Assembly (NCBI GenBank): GCA_017880775.1
Contig: JADGRQ010000016.1
Location: forward strand, 1 to 64,000
Direction of reading: 5' to 3'
DNA from: Burkholderiales bacterium
GTDB lineage: Bacteria > Pseudomonadota > Gammaproteobacteria > Burkholderiales > SG8-39
DNA length: 64,000 nt
This document shows positions 1-9,131 of the stretch, in pieces (the first letter of the stretch is position 1; each line of letters opens with the position of its first letter). Below the pieces are notes generated by a model. The model ran no database searches, was not told the DNA's origin, and was given only the letters and a program-made list of their open reading frames with translations. Made by a program: the position numbers and the translations under genes.

Positions 1-1401
1 GAGGAACACCGATTGCTTGAGCCGTTCCCAGTCGAACGTTCGTGCTTGAAGCGCCAGCAGGAACGCGCCGGCGGAGCCGATTGCGGCAGACTCGGTGGCA
101 GTGGTGATGCCGAACAGGATGACCGCCAGCACCACGATGGTGAGGATGCCGAGCGGCATGACCGACGAGGATAGCAACTTCAGCAACTCGAACGACTCGG
201 CCTCCAACTTCCAGTAATACCAGAGAAGCACGAGGAAGGTCGCTGCAACGATGATCCAGAAATAAACATAAAACGCGGGCGCCGGACCTGCGTCCACGGG
301 CGGGGCTTGGCCCTGCTTCAGCATTTCCGGAGTGCCTACTTGTTCTACGCCTTCAGGCTCCTGCGCCGTTCCGGAGTCGGATTCAGCCTTGGCGCTACCT
401 AGCTCCTGCGCGGTATCCTCGCTCGCCGGCGGCGTCGCCGGAGCGGAAGCGGCAGGCGGCGCGGCCGGCTTCTGCGTGACGCTGGCCACCGGCTGGACAT
501 CGGCCTGCGGGTGAATCACCACGTACCACCAGATCCCCCACAAGGTCACCGCCGCGAGAATGAGCGGAAACAGCGCGGTAAGGAAATTCTTCCAGACCGC
601 GACGTAGGACAATCGACGGCCGTCGCTCTCGATCGCGAGAGCCTTGCCGGGCATGAACAGCGCATAAAACAAGCCGGCCAGCATGTTTTGCGAATACGCC
701 TGCTGGAACTTCCGCACCCAGTCGGACACCGGTATCTTCTGCTCGGCCTCGGGCAAACGCGGCGCGATCTTGGGATTGATCAACGCCCAGCCAAGGATGT
801 ACACGAGGTATAGGAACGACAGGAAGAAACCGGGAAACATCGCCGAAGCGTAGAGTTTCACGACCGATTGCCCGGCGACCGCGGCATAGACGATGATCAT
901 GACCGAAGGCGGGATCAGGATCCCGAGCGTGCCGCCGGCGGTGATCACGCCGGACGCAAGCCGCACGTCGTAGCCGGCTTTGAGCATCGGATTGAAGGCG
1001 ATCACGCCCATCAACACCACCACGGCGCCGACCAGGCCGCTGGCGATGCCCCAGAATGTGCAGACAATCAGAGTGGCGACCGCGAGCGACGCGGGCACTC
1101 GCCGGAAAGCGAGCTGGATGCTGTAGAACATCTTGTCCACCAGCGCTCCGCGCTCCATCACATACCCCATCAGCACGAACAGGGGGATCGAAATCAGCAC
1201 ATCGTTGTTCATCGCGCCATAGGTGCGCTCGACCATCAGATCGAAGACGCGGTTATCCGCCCAGGAATGCGATGGGTCATAGAACGCGACGTAGCCGAAC
1301 ATCATGCCGAGACCCATCAGCGTGAACGCGGTCGGAAAGCCCATCATGATCACGATCACGATGAGCGTGAGCATGAGTAAGCCCAGTGCCGGATCACTCA
1401 C
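1..1401 (-). CDS. dctM: TRAP transporter large permease, DctM family (partial)
   Basis: This is the large membrane subunit of a TRAP transporter, which imports organic acids using an ion gradient. The reading frame is open from 1401 to the left edge, so the C-terminus lies outside the window. The translation is a series of hydrophobic segments with the DctM-typical stretches MGFPTAF, ISIPLFVLMGYVMERG and SGVITAGGTLGILIPPS. A GTG at 1401 overlaps the end of the small-permease gene by 8 bases and is the chosen start; an in-frame ATG at 1374 is the alternative. One odd point is a polar Ala/Pro/Glu-rich linker of roughly 75 residues (about bases 290-515) between two membrane segments. Family assignment is firm; the substrate is unknown. 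Confidence 0.88.
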   Translation of the reverse strand, partial: MSDPALGLLMLTLIVIVIMMGFPTAFTLMGLGMMFGYVAFYDPSHSWADNRVFDLMVERTYGAMNNDVLISIPLFVLMGYVMERGALVDKMFYSIQLAFRRVPASLAVATLIVCTFWGIASGLVGAVVVLMGVIAFNPMLKAGYDVRLASGVITAGGTLGILIPPSVMIIVYAAVAGQSVVKLYASAMFPGFFLSFLYLVYILGWALINPKIAPRLPEAEQKIPVSDWVRKFQQAYSQNMLAGLFYALFMPGKALAIESDGRRLSYVAVWKNFLTALFPLILAAVTLWGIWWYVVIHPQADVQPVASVTQKPAAPPAASAPATPPASEDTAQELGSAKAESDSGTAQEPEGVEQVGTPEMLKQGQAPPVDAGPAPAFYVYFWIIVAATFLVLLWYYWKLEAESFELLKLLSSSVMPLGILTIVVLAVILFGITTATESAAIGSAGAFLLALQARTFDWERLKQSVFL

Positions 1402-2065
1402 GTTCGGCTCCCCTTGAACCGACGCGCTGGTGCGCGGCTTCGTCGATCTCGTGGGCACCTTCGATCGCACGCTTGCGCGATTCCTCGTCCACGAGTGTGC
1501 TGCCGGCGAGCTGCTGCTCGATCACGTCGATCTCCTCGACGTCCTTCAGGCGGTCAGGCCATCGCCCGGTTTGCAGGCACACGACGCAGCGGGCGATTTC
1601 GGCCAGTCCCTGGATCAGCACCAGAACTCCGGCGATCGGGATGACGGTTTTGAACGGATAAACGGGCGGCCCCTCCGACGTCACGTTCGAGTGTTCATTG
1701 ATGTGCCACGAAATGCCCGCGTAATCGATCCCCGCATAGATCAGGGCGGCAATTCCGGGGAGAAAGAACAGTATGTACAGAATCAGGTCCAGCGTGGCCT
1801 GGGTGCGCGGCTTCATCGAGCCGTAGAGGAAGTCGCCCCTGACGTGGTCATCCTGCGCCAGCGTGTAGGCGCCGCACATCATGAACAGCGTGCCGTAGAG
1901 CATGTTGTCGAGGTCGAAGATCCAGGCCGTCGGGGCGTTCAGGATGTAGCGCTTGAACACCTCGATGCAGACTACGGACATCAGCACCATGATCAGCCAG
2001 GCGGTGGCCTTGCCGGCCCACGTGCTGATGTGGTCGGCTGCAAGTAGAAAATTCTGAACTTTCAT
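1394..2065 (-). CDS. dctQ: TRAP transporter small permease, DctQ family
   Basis: The 223-residue protein has four hydrophobic segments (about residues 16-36, 52-75, 90-112 and 133-158) and the DctQ-like stretch RYILNAPTAWIFDLDNMLYG, with charged DDHVRGDFLYG after the second segment. It is the small membrane subunit that pairs with DctM and the periplasmic binding protein. The gene lies between them in the usual P-Q-M order and overlaps dctM by 8 bases. The last 50 or so residues are a charged cytoplasmic tail, longer than in many DctQ proteins. Substrate cannot be read from the sequence. Confidence 0.87.
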   Translation of the reverse strand: MKVQNFLLAADHISTWAGKATAWLIMVLMSVVCIEVFKRYILNAPTAWIFDLDNMLYGTLFMMCGAYTLAQDDHVRGDFLYGSMKPRTQATLDLILYILFFLPGIAALIYAGIDYAGISWHINEHSNVTSEGPPVYPFKTVIPIAGVLVLIQGLAEIARCVVCLQTGRWPDRLKDVEEIDVIEQQLAGSTLVDEESRKRAIEGAHEIDEAAHQRVGSRGAERE

Positions 2066-2110
2066 ATGAGTACGACCGCTCTACGGAAAAGGCCGATTCA
2101 CAAGACGAAA

Positions 2111-2139
2111 CACCATCCAGGATCGAGTCCCGGATGGTG
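2111..2139 (-). terminator. Hairpin between dctP and dctQ
   Basis: An 8-base inverted repeat (CACCATCC / GGATGGTG) with partial inner pairing lies in the 98-base gap after dctP. No T-run follows. It could be an attenuator or an mRNA-stabilising hairpin that lets the binding protein be made in excess over the permeases, as is common in binding-protein operons. The role is inference. Confidence 0.4.
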
Positions 2140-2163
2140 CCCGAGAGTCAAATGAAACAGGGT

Positions 2164-3303
2164 TCAGGCCTTCTTCGCGGCCGGCTTGCCGAAGTAATGG
2201 TCGAAGGCCATTTTCCGATCGACAACGACGTCCTGTTCCCACTTCACCGCGCGCTCGGCGAACTTCTTCTGCGAATCGACGATTTCCTGGAACACCGGAC
2301 TCGCCGCCGCCTTCTTGGCCACGACCTGGTCGTAGACCTCCAGCTGTTTGCGCAGGATCGAAGTGGGCGTCTTGTAGAACTTGACCTTGTCCACGGTCTG
2401 CAGCGTGATGTAGTCCTGCGAGTTGCGGTCGATCGCCTTCCACATCATGTTCGCCGACGCCGCGTCCACGGCGTAGGCGATGATCGCCTTCAGCTTGGCC
2501 GGCAGCGCGTCGTACTTGGTCTTGTTGAACGTGATCTCGAGCTGCTCGGCGTTCTGGTGATAGCTCTGCAGCATGCATATCTTGGACACGTCGGCGAAGC
2601 CCAGGGCGCGGTCGGAGGATGTGTTGTTGAACTCGGCGGCATCAAGCAAGCCGCGGTCGATTGCCGGCACGATCTCGCCGCCGGGCAGCGCATTGACCGC
2701 GGCGCCCATGCCGGTGAACACGTCGATCGAAATGCCGACCGTACGGTACTTGAGGCCCTTGAAGTCTTCCGGCTTGGTCATCACCTTCTTGAACCAGCCT
2801 AGCGGCTGGGTATAGAGCGGCGCATAGGGGAACGAAACCACATTGGCGCCGATGGAGGAGTACACCTTTTCGAGCAGTTCCTTGCCGCCGCCCCACTTGT
2901 GCCAGGCGAGGAGCATGTTGGCGTCCATGCCGTAACCGGGACCGGATCCCCACAGCGCCAGCGCATTGCTCTTGCCGTAGTGGTACACCAGCACGCCGTG
3001 GCCGCCGTCGAGTGTGCCCTTGGAAACCGCATCGAGCAGGCCAAAAGCAGGCACCACGGCGCCGGCGGGCAGCACCTCGATCTTGAGATCGCCGCCGGTC
3101 ATGTCGTTTACCGTCTTGGCATAGTCGAGCGCGTACTCGTGGAAAATGTCCTTGGACGGCCATGTCGATTGAAAGCGCATGGTGATCGGGCCCTGCGCCT
3201 TGGCGATCATCGGGAAGCCGAGCGTTGCCGCGCCGGCTGTTGCGGCCGCAGCGCCGGTGAGGAATTTGCGGCGCGAGGATTTGGGCTTGTCTTGGTTGCT
3301 CAT
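2164..3303 (-). CDS. dctP: TRAP transporter periplasmic substrate-binding protein
   Basis: This 379-residue protein begins with a twin-arginine signal (SRRKFLTG at about residues 10-17, then a hydrophobic stretch ending AKA), so it is probably exported folded by Tat. The mature part reads as the COG4663-type TRAP binding protein (mannitol/chloroaromatic or 2-oxo-acid group, related to TakP and FcbT1), with MRFQSTWPSKD at the start and GPGYGMDANMLLAWHKWGGG in the middle. It captures the ligand and delivers it to DctQM encoded just downstream. A perfect TTGAC-N4-GTCAA palindrome lies about 150 bases upstream. Family is certain; ligand is unknown, probably a carboxylic acid. Confidence 0.9.
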   Translation of the reverse strand: MSNQDKPKSSRRKFLTGAAAATAGAATLGFPMIAKAQGPITMRFQSTWPSKDIFHEYALDYAKTVNDMTGGDLKIEVLPAGAVVPAFGLLDAVSKGTLDGGHGVLVYHYGKSNALALWGSGPGYGMDANMLLAWHKWGGGKELLEKVYSSIGANVVSFPYAPLYTQPLGWFKKVMTKPEDFKGLKYRTVGISIDVFTGMGAAVNALPGGEIVPAIDRGLLDAAEFNNTSSDRALGFADVSKICMLQSYHQNAEQLEITFNKTKYDALPAKLKAIIAYAVDAASANMMWKAIDRNSQDYITLQTVDKVKFYKTPTSILRKQLEVYDQVVAKKAAASPVFQEIVDSQKKFAERAVKWEQDVVVDRKMAFDHYFGKPAAKKA

Positions 3304-3449
3304 GGAAGTGCCTCCTTCGTGAAATGGTATCCCTTGGTGGCGGGTACGGCCTTATTTGACTGCTTCGCATACTGCTCCGCGAACCGTCCGAATTCTAGTC
3401 CCGCTGCAGTACCCGCCGCAAGGCGACGCCGCGACGCAAAACCGGAATC

Positions 3450-3463
3450 TTGACCGCGGTCAA
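3450..3463. promoter_or_regulatory. CRP/FNR-type box upstream of dctP
   Basis: TTGACCGCGGTCAA is a perfect 14-base palindrome of the form TTGAC-N4-GTCAA, the pattern bound by FNR, ANR, FixK and DNR-type regulators. It overlaps the last codon of the nhaD-like gene and lies about 153 bases upstream of the dctP start. A second site of the same form lies before pntA. No regulator gene is in the window. Confidence 0.45.
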
Positions 3464-4791
3464 TTGTACGCATACTGCACTGCGGGAGACGGCGCCTCGG
3501 CGGTCTTGACCCGCTTCTCGTGCGGCTGCCAGCCCAGTACAACCATCAGCACGAAAAACCCGATGACGTAGGCGAGCGCGACATGCCAGCCGTGCTTCAG
3601 CCAACTGCCGACGGATCTGGCTTCGGGATACATGTTGGCGAGCGCCACCCCTGCGGATGAGCCGAACCAGATCATCGAGCCGCCGAAACCCACCGTGTAG
3701 GCGAGCATGCCCCAGTCGTAGCCGCCCTGTTTCAGCGCCAGCGCGGTGAGCGGGATGTTGTCGAACACCGCCGAAACGAACCCGAGGCCGAACGCGGTCT
3801 GCCATGCCGCCGCCGGCAGCTTCTCCACCGGCATCAGCGATGCGCAGGTCACCAGCGAGAGCAGAAAGATCGTGCCCTTGAAGGCCTCCGGCAGCAGGCT
3901 CCATTGCGGCCTGCGCACCGGCGCGGTGAGGACGATGGCGACCCAGACCCCAGCGCCGATCAGCGGATAGTGATCGAGCACCGCCGGAAACTTCAGGTTC
4001 GCGACCACGTTGACGAGGATCGCGACCACCAGGATGAACGCGACGATGCCGAGGCGCACCCAGTCCACGCGCACGCCCGCGGGTGGATCCTTCGTGATCG
4101 GGCTATGGCCCTGCTGCTGGATTGCCGCCGGTATGCCGCACAGCACCAGCGCGACCGCGGCGGCCACGTAAGCGTGCAGCACGTCGATGGGGTCGACGCC
4201 GTCGATCCACATCATGGTGGTGGTGGTGTCGCCGACCACGCTGCCCGAGCCGCCGGCATTCGACGCCGCCACGATTGCGGCGAGGTAGCCGATATGCAGC
4301 TTGCCCCGGAACACCACATTGGCCACGGTGCCGCCGATCAGCGCCGCGGCGATGTTGTCGAGGAACGAAGAGAGCACGAACACGAGGACCAGAAGTACGA
4401 ATCCGCCCTTCCAGTCGTCGGGCAGGAATCTGGGCAGCTCGGCCGGGACCTGGCTCTCCTCGAAGTGCTTGGAAAGGAGCGCAAAGCCGAGCAACAGACC
4501 CAGCAGGTTTGCGAGGATCACCCACTCGTGCGCCAGGTGAAGCGCAAGTCCGCCCAGACCCGGCCCGGTCTTGAAGCCGGTGAAACCGAGCTTGTAGAGC
4601 ACGATGAACGCGAGCCCCGTCAGTGCGACCTGCAGCGTGTGACGGTGAAACAGGGCGACGCCCGCAAGCGTCAGGCCGAACAGCACGAAATCGACCGGCA
4701 CGCCGAACACCGCGAGCACCGCCGCGATCAGGATTGCACCGACGAACAGGCCGCGTTCGCGCGCCAGCAACCGCATCGCTACGCTGCGCAT
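3460..4791 (-). CDS. NhaD-like sodium:proton antiporter (ion transporter superfamily)
   Basis: The 443-residue protein has about 11-12 hydrophobic segments and an internal two-fold repeat, shown by the paired motifs FLDNIAAALIGG (about residue 143) and VFDNIPLTALAL (about residue 345). The stretch VVGDTTTTMMWIDGV matches the NhaD hallmark (GD-x-TTxMxWI). NhaD-type proteins exchange Na+ or Li+ for protons; other members of the superfamily carry citrate or arsenite, so the ion is not certain. It is the last gene of a leftward run pntA-pntB-lutC-uspA-nhaD, 57 bases after uspA. A link between transhydrogenase, proton gradient and antiport would make sense but is inference. Confidence 0.75.
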   Translation of the reverse strand: MRSVAMRLLARERGLFVGAILIAAVLAVFGVPVDFVLFGLTLAGVALFHRHTLQVALTGLAFIVLYKLGFTGFKTGPGLGGLALHLAHEWVILANLLGLLLGFALLSKHFEESQVPAELPRFLPDDWKGGFVLLVLVFVLSSFLDNIAAALIGGTVANVVFRGKLHIGYLAAIVAASNAGGSGSVVGDTTTTMMWIDGVDPIDVLHAYVAAAVALVLCGIPAAIQQQGHSPITKDPPAGVRVDWVRLGIVAFILVVAILVNVVANLKFPAVLDHYPLIGAGVWVAIVLTAPVRRPQWSLLPEAFKGTIFLLSLVTCASLMPVEKLPAAAWQTAFGLGFVSAVFDNIPLTALALKQGGYDWGMLAYTVGFGGSMIWFGSSAGVALANMYPEARSVGSWLKHGWHVALAYVIGFFVLMVVLGWQPHEKRVKTAEAPSPAVQYAYN

Positions 4792-4848
4792 GGGTTCCTC
4801 TCAACCGGAGAATGGCGCTAGTTTAGCGGGTACTCGCGTTAGCCCCGG

Positions 4849-5268
4849 TCACCGCACCACGACGACCGCGATCCGCGCGTCGTGCAGAACCCTGTAGGTG
4901 ACCGAACCGAGCAGCGCCGCACCGAGGGGCCGCCGGCCATGCGAACCGATGATGATCTCGTCCGCGCCGAGTTGCTGTGCCAGTTGGAGTATCGTGGCGG
5001 CCGGTTCGCCCCGCAAGACGTGCTTCTCGAGTTCCGTCTCCGGATCGAACTGTGCCGCGCTTTCGGCCAGCAGCTTCCTGCTTTCGGTCTCGCGCGCAGA
5101 CGCCACGTGCTCGATCGGCGACACCGGTCCGATCTCCCAGGCCATCACCGGTTTCTCGACGTGCAGCAGGTGAATCCTGCAGCGCGCACCCCTGGCGCGC
5201 CGCGCGGCGTACTGCACTGCACGCCGCGCGTGCTCCGAATCGTCCATGGCGACGATGATCGTGTACAT
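4849..5268 (-). CDS. Universal stress protein, UspA family
   Basis: This 139-residue single-domain Usp starts MYTIIVAMDDSEHARRAVQYA, and near the C-terminus carries the ATP-binding signature G-x2-G-x9-G-S (GSHGRRPLGAALLGS). Usp proteins are cytoplasmic dimers that bind ATP and help cells survive stress; targets are usually unknown. The gene is 32 bases downstream of the LutC-family gene and 57 bases upstream of the antiporter, so it probably shares their transcript. Confidence 0.92.
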   Translation of the reverse strand: MYTIIVAMDDSEHARRAVQYAARRARGARCRIHLLHVEKPVMAWEIGPVSPIEHVASARETESRKLLAESAAQFDPETELEKHVLRGEPAATILQLAQQLGADEIIIGSHGRRPLGAALLGSVTYRVLHDARIAVVVVR

Positions 5269-5300
5269 GGCTGGCCGCGGGGCGCCGGTCCGATCGACGC

Positions 5301-5951
5301 TCAGCCGACGACGACGATATGCACGCGATACGGCCCGTGCGCGCCGAGCACGATGGTCTGCTCGATGTCCGCGGTGCGCGACGGGCCGGAAATGAAGTTC
5401 ACCGCGCGCGGCAACTGGCCGAATTCCGCACGCGCCAGGTCCCAGCCGTCTTCCATCACCGCCACGATGCGCTCCGCGAGCACCACGGCGACGTGCGTCT
5501 CAGGCAACAGGCTCACCGTTGCGGGCGTGTCGGGCCCCGAGACCAACATCAGCGTGCCGGTCTCCGCAAGTGCGCAGAACACGCCGGTGACGCCGATCCC
5601 ATCGTCGCCGTTCGCCTCGCGCGCAGCGAGCGCAAGACCCGCGCCCGCCCAGTCGTACGCCGACAGACTCGGCCAGACGCAGCCGGACTTCGGCAGCTGG
5701 TGCGCATCGAGAAAGCGCGCCACCGCGCCGGGCACTTCGCTTGCGGTGGCAACGCGCTCGGTGGTGCTCGAGCTCTCCTCCGCACGCTCGAGGAACAGCG
5801 TCACCAGGTCATCGGGCAGCTCGGGCAAGGAACCGCGCGGATGCCGGCGCAGGTAGACATCGCGGTCCGCGATCTCCGCGGCTGACGGCACCGCGCCGCC
5901 GCGCCGCTGCCGGCGGCGGATCCGGGCGAGGATTTCTTCGCGCGTTCCCAT
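5301..5951 (-). CDS. lutC: LutC/YkgG family protein (LUD domain)
   Basis: The 216-residue protein belongs to the LutC (LUD, formerly DUF162) family: GIGVTGVFCALAETGTLMLVSG in the middle and RAVNFISGPSRTADIEQTIVLGAHGP near the end are the conserved core. In Bacillus and many Proteobacteria LutC acts with LutA and LutB to oxidise L-lactate. Here neither partner is present; the gene sits 16 bases after pntB. Its job in this operon is unclear: it may serve a lutAB pair elsewhere or have a separate role. Confidence 0.87.
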   Translation of the reverse strand: MGTREEILARIRRRQRRGGAVPSAAEIADRDVYLRRHPRGSLPELPDDLVTLFLERAEESSSTTERVATASEVPGAVARFLDAHQLPKSGCVWPSLSAYDWAGAGLALAAREANGDDGIGVTGVFCALAETGTLMLVSGPDTPATVSLLPETHVAVVLAERIVAVMEDGWDLARAEFGQLPRAVNFISGPSRTADIEQTIVLGAHGPYRVHIVVVG

Positions 5952-5967
5952 GCAGCTTTCCCGGTCG

Positions 5968-7410
5968 TCAGGCTTTCAATGCAACCAGCACTTCGTCCAG
6001 CATCTTCTTGGCATCGCCGAACAGCATGCGGTTGTTGTCCTTGTAGAAAAGGGGATTGTCGACACCCGCATACCCCGAGGCCATGCTGCGCTTCATCACG
6101 ATCGAGGTCTTGGCCTTCCACACTTCCAGCACCGGCATGCCGGCAATCGGGCTGGTCGGGTCATCCTGCGCAGACGGATTGACGATGTCGTTGGCGCCGA
6201 TAACCATGGCGACGTCGGTAGTCGGGAAATCCTCGTTGAGTTCGTCCATCTCGAACACGATGTCGTAGGGCACCTTGGCCTCGGCCAGCAGCACGTTCAT
6301 GTGACCGGGCATGCGACCGGCGACCGGGTGGATGCCGAAGCGCACATTGACGCCCTTCTCGCGCAGATGCTTCGTGATCTCGTAGACCGTATGCTGGGCC
6401 TGCGCCACTGCCATGCCGTAGCCCGGTACGATGATCACGCTCTTGGCCTCGCGCAGCAGTTCCGCCGTCTCCGCGGCAAGGATCGGATTGACCTCGCCGG
6501 CCGGCTGCGCGCCGCCGCTGGCTACCGCCGGCGTACCGCCCCCAGTGCCGAATCCGCCTGCGATCACGCTGATGAAGTGGCGGTTCATCGCGCGGCACAT
6601 GATGTAGGAGAGGATGGCGCCGCTTGAGCCCACCAGGGCGCCGGTGACGATCAGGAGGTCGTTCGACAACATGAAGCCGGTCGCCGCCGCCGCCCAGCCT
6701 GAATAGCTGTTCAGCATCGATATCACCACCGGCATGTCGGCACCGCCGATCGCCATTACCATGTGAATGCCGAACAGCAGCGCGATCACGCTCATCACGA
6801 TCAACGCGGTCATGCCCGTGTTCACTGATTCAGCGTGGAGAAACTCCCGTCCGAAGTAGATAACAATCAGCAGGCCCGCGAGATTCAGCCAATGACGACC
6901 CGGCAGCAGCATCGGCTTGCCGCCGATCTTGCCCGAGAGCTTGCCGAAGGCGATGATCGAGCCGGAGAAGGTCACGGCACCGATCAGGATGCCGATGTAG
7001 ATCTCTATCTCGTGGATGGCCTTTTCCGCTTCCGTCAGCGGGATGCTTTTTCCGTCGATCAGATGGAAGGACGCCGCCGGATCGATGTAGTTCGCATATC
7101 CGACCAGCATGGCGGCGAGACCGACCAGGCTGTGCATCAGCGCGACCAGTTCAGGCATCTGCGTCATTTTCACGGTGCGCGCGGCGTAGAGCCCGATGCT
7201 GCCGCCCACCACCATGCAGCCGATGATCCAGGGATAGCCGGCCGGCGTGACTCGGGGCCCGAAGACCGTCGCCAAGACCGCGATGGTCATGCCGATCATG
7301 CCGTACAGATTGCCGCGCCTGGAGCTCTCCGGATTCGACAGGCCGCCGAGGCTCAGGATGAAAAGAATCGTCGCGCCGATATAGGAGACTGCTGCCACGC
7401 CTTCAGACAT
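5968..7410 (-). CDS. pntB: NAD(P) transhydrogenase subunit beta
   Basis: The 480-residue length is that of other PntB proteins. The first 270 residues are membrane segments (domain II), with the conserved [20 protein letters not shown]. After an Ala/Gly-rich linker comes domain III, the NADP(H)-binding part, with [34 protein letters not shown] and the end motif [16 protein letters not shown]. With PntA it couples hydride transfer between NADH and NADP+ to proton flow across the inner membrane. It follows pntA by 12 bases. Confidence 0.97.
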   Translation of the reverse strand: MSEGVAAVSYIGATILFILSLGGLSNPESSRRGNLYGMIGMTIAVLATVFGPRVTPAGYPWIIGCMVVGGSIGLYAARTVKMTQMPELVALMHSLVGLAAMLVGYANYIDPAASFHLIDGKSIPLTEAEKAIHEIEIYIGILIGAVTFSGSIIAFGKLSGKIGGKPMLLPGRHWLNLAGLLIVIYFGREFLHAESVNTGMTALIVMSVIALLFGIHMVMAIGGADMPVVISMLNSYSGWAAAATGFMLSNDLLIVTGALVGSSGAILSYIMCRAMNRHFISVIAGGFGTGGGTPAVASGGAQPAGEVNPILAAETAELLREAKSVIIVPGYGMAVAQAQHTVYEITKHLREKGVNVRFGIHPVAGRMPGHMNVLLAEAKVPYDIVFEMDELNEDFPTTDVAMVIGANDIVNPSAQDDPTSPIAGMPVLEVWKAKTSIVMKRSMASGYAGVDNPLFYKDNNRMLFGDAKKMLDEVLVALKA

Positions 7411-7422
7411 TTTCCGTCTCCC

Positions 7423-9003
7423 TTATTTGCGGAACATTTCGAGCATCCGGCGGGTCACCGCGAACCCGCCGATCATGTTGATCGCGGTGAGCGCGATCCC
7501 CGCCACTGCAAGCCCGCGTATCCAGTCGCCCGGGGCGAGTCCCCCCTCGAGCGGCGGCGCGATCTGCACCAGCGCGCCGATGGCGATGATGCTGCTGATC
7601 GCATTGGTGACGCTCATCAGCGGCGTGTGCAGGGCGGGGGTGACATTCCAGACCACCATATAACCCACGAAACAGCCCAGCACGAAGACGGTGAAGTGCG
7701 CGAGAAAGGCTCCGGGTGCGCTGTAGCCGATGAACCAGAAGAGCCCCGCCGCAATAAGGAAGGTGATCGCCGTGCTGGTGCCGGATGCAGGCGCACCGCT
7801 CTTGCCATGCCCGCCTTGCGCCTTCGCCGGTACGGCGGCCGGCCTGGCCGCTGCCGGCGGTGCCGCTGAAAGTTTTGGAGCCGGTGGCGGCCAGGTGATG
7901 TTGCCCTCCTTCACCACCGTGGTGCCACGCAGCACCTCGTCTTCCATGTTGACGTTGATGACGCCGTCCTTGGTCTTGCACAGCTCCTCGGCCAGGCGGA
8001 ACAGGTTGGTCGCGTACAGCGTGCTCGACTGCTTGGACAGGCGGCTCGGCAGATCGCTGTAGCCGATGATGGTCACGCCGTACTTGACGGTCACTTGATG
8101 GGGCACGGTCAGCTCGCAGTTGCCACCCTGCTCCGCCGCCATGTCGACGATGACGCTGCCCGGTTTCATCGACTTCACCATTTCGGCGGTGATCAGCTTC
8201 GGCGCCGGTCTGCCCGGAATGAGCGCGGTGGTGATGATGATGTCCACTTCCTTCGCCTGCTTGGCAAACACCGCGGCTTGGGCTTTCAGGAAACCTTCGC
8301 TCATCACCTTGGCATAACCGCCGACGCCGCTACCTTCTTCCGTGTAGTCCACCGTGACGAACTCGCCGCCCATGGATTTGACCTGATCGCCCACTTCGGG
8401 GCGCGTGTCATTGGCGCGCACGATGGCCCCCAGGCCGGAGGCCGTGCCGATCGCGGCGAGGCCCGCAACACCTGCGCCGATGACGAAAACCTTGGCCGGC
8501 GGCACCTTGCCCGCAGCCGTGATCTGGCCGGTGAAGAAACGGCCGAAGTGATGCGCCGCCTCGATGACGGCACGGTAGCCGGCAATGTTGGCCATCGAGG
8601 AGAGCGCATCCAGCTTCTGCGCGCGCGAGATGCGCGGCACGCTGTCCATCGCCAGCACGGTGGCCTTCTTCGCCGCGAGTTGTTTCAGCAGCTCGGGGTT
8701 CTGCGCCGGCCAGATGAAGCTGACCAGCGTGCCGCCCTCGCGCATCAGGCCGATTTCCTCCGCGCTCGGCCCGCGCACCTTGAACACGATGTCGGACGCG
8801 GCCCACAGCGTGGCCGCCCCCTCGATGATCTCGGCGCCCGCGGCGCGGTAGACATCGTCGCTGAAATTCGCCGCATCCCCGGCACCGGATTCCACGGCGA
8901 CCTTGAAGCCCAGCTTGATGAGTTTTTCAACCACTTCGGGCACGGTCGCAACGCGCTTTTCGCCCGCCGCCGTCTCTCTTGGCACACCTATGACCTGAGG
9001 CAT
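7423..9003 (-). CDS. pntA: NAD(P) transhydrogenase subunit alpha
   Basis: The 526-residue protein is the one-piece form of PntA. Residues 1-380 are domain I, which binds NAD(H): GAGVAG at 176-181 is the nucleotide-binding loop and [19 protein letters not shown] the conserved start. After an Ala/Pro-rich linker (about 380-405) come four hydrophobic segments that form part of the proton channel. It is the first gene of the operon; a TTGAC-N4-GTCAA box lies about 83 bases before the ATG, which suggests control by oxygen or redox state. E. coli PntA has 510 residues. Confidence 0.97.
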   Translation of the reverse strand: MPQVIGVPRETAAGEKRVATVPEVVEKLIKLGFKVAVESGAGDAANFSDDVYRAAGAEIIEGAATLWAASDIVFKVRGPSAEEIGLMREGGTLVSFIWPAQNPELLKQLAAKKATVLAMDSVPRISRAQKLDALSSMANIAGYRAVIEAAHHFGRFFTGQITAAGKVPPAKVFVIGAGVAGLAAIGTASGLGAIVRANDTRPEVGDQVKSMGGEFVTVDYTEEGSGVGGYAKVMSEGFLKAQAAVFAKQAKEVDIIITTALIPGRPAPKLITAEMVKSMKPGSVIVDMAAEQGGNCELTVPHQVTVKYGVTIIGYSDLPSRLSKQSSTLYATNLFRLAEELCKTKDGVINVNMEDEVLRGTTVVKEGNITWPPPAPKLSAAPPAAARPAAVPAKAQGGHGKSGAPASGTSTAITFLIAAGLFWFIGYSAPGAFLAHFTVFVLGCFVGYMVVWNVTPALHTPLMSVTNAISSIIAIGALVQIAPPLEGGLAPGDWIRGLAVAGIALTAINMIGGFAVTRRMLEMFRK

Positions 9004-9079
9004 GAATTCCCCTTGTTTGTTGCTAGATCTCTTCCATCGTCAAGACCTGCGCACAGTACTTAGATCAGCCAAATCGGGC

Positions 9080-9093
9080 TTGACGCAAGTCAA
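9080..9093. promoter_or_regulatory. CRP/FNR-type box upstream of pntA
   Basis: TTGACGCAAGTCAA (TTGAC-N4-GTCAA) lies about 83 bases before the pntA start. On the minus strand a plausible -10 element, TACTGT, begins about 21 bases after the box. That is the geometry of a class II FNR-activated promoter (site centred near -41.5). Pattern and spacing are seen; the regulator is inferred. Confidence 0.5.
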
Positions 9094-9131
9094 ACTCCGG
9101 TCAAGACGCATGCGCCCTTTCAGGAGCCAAT

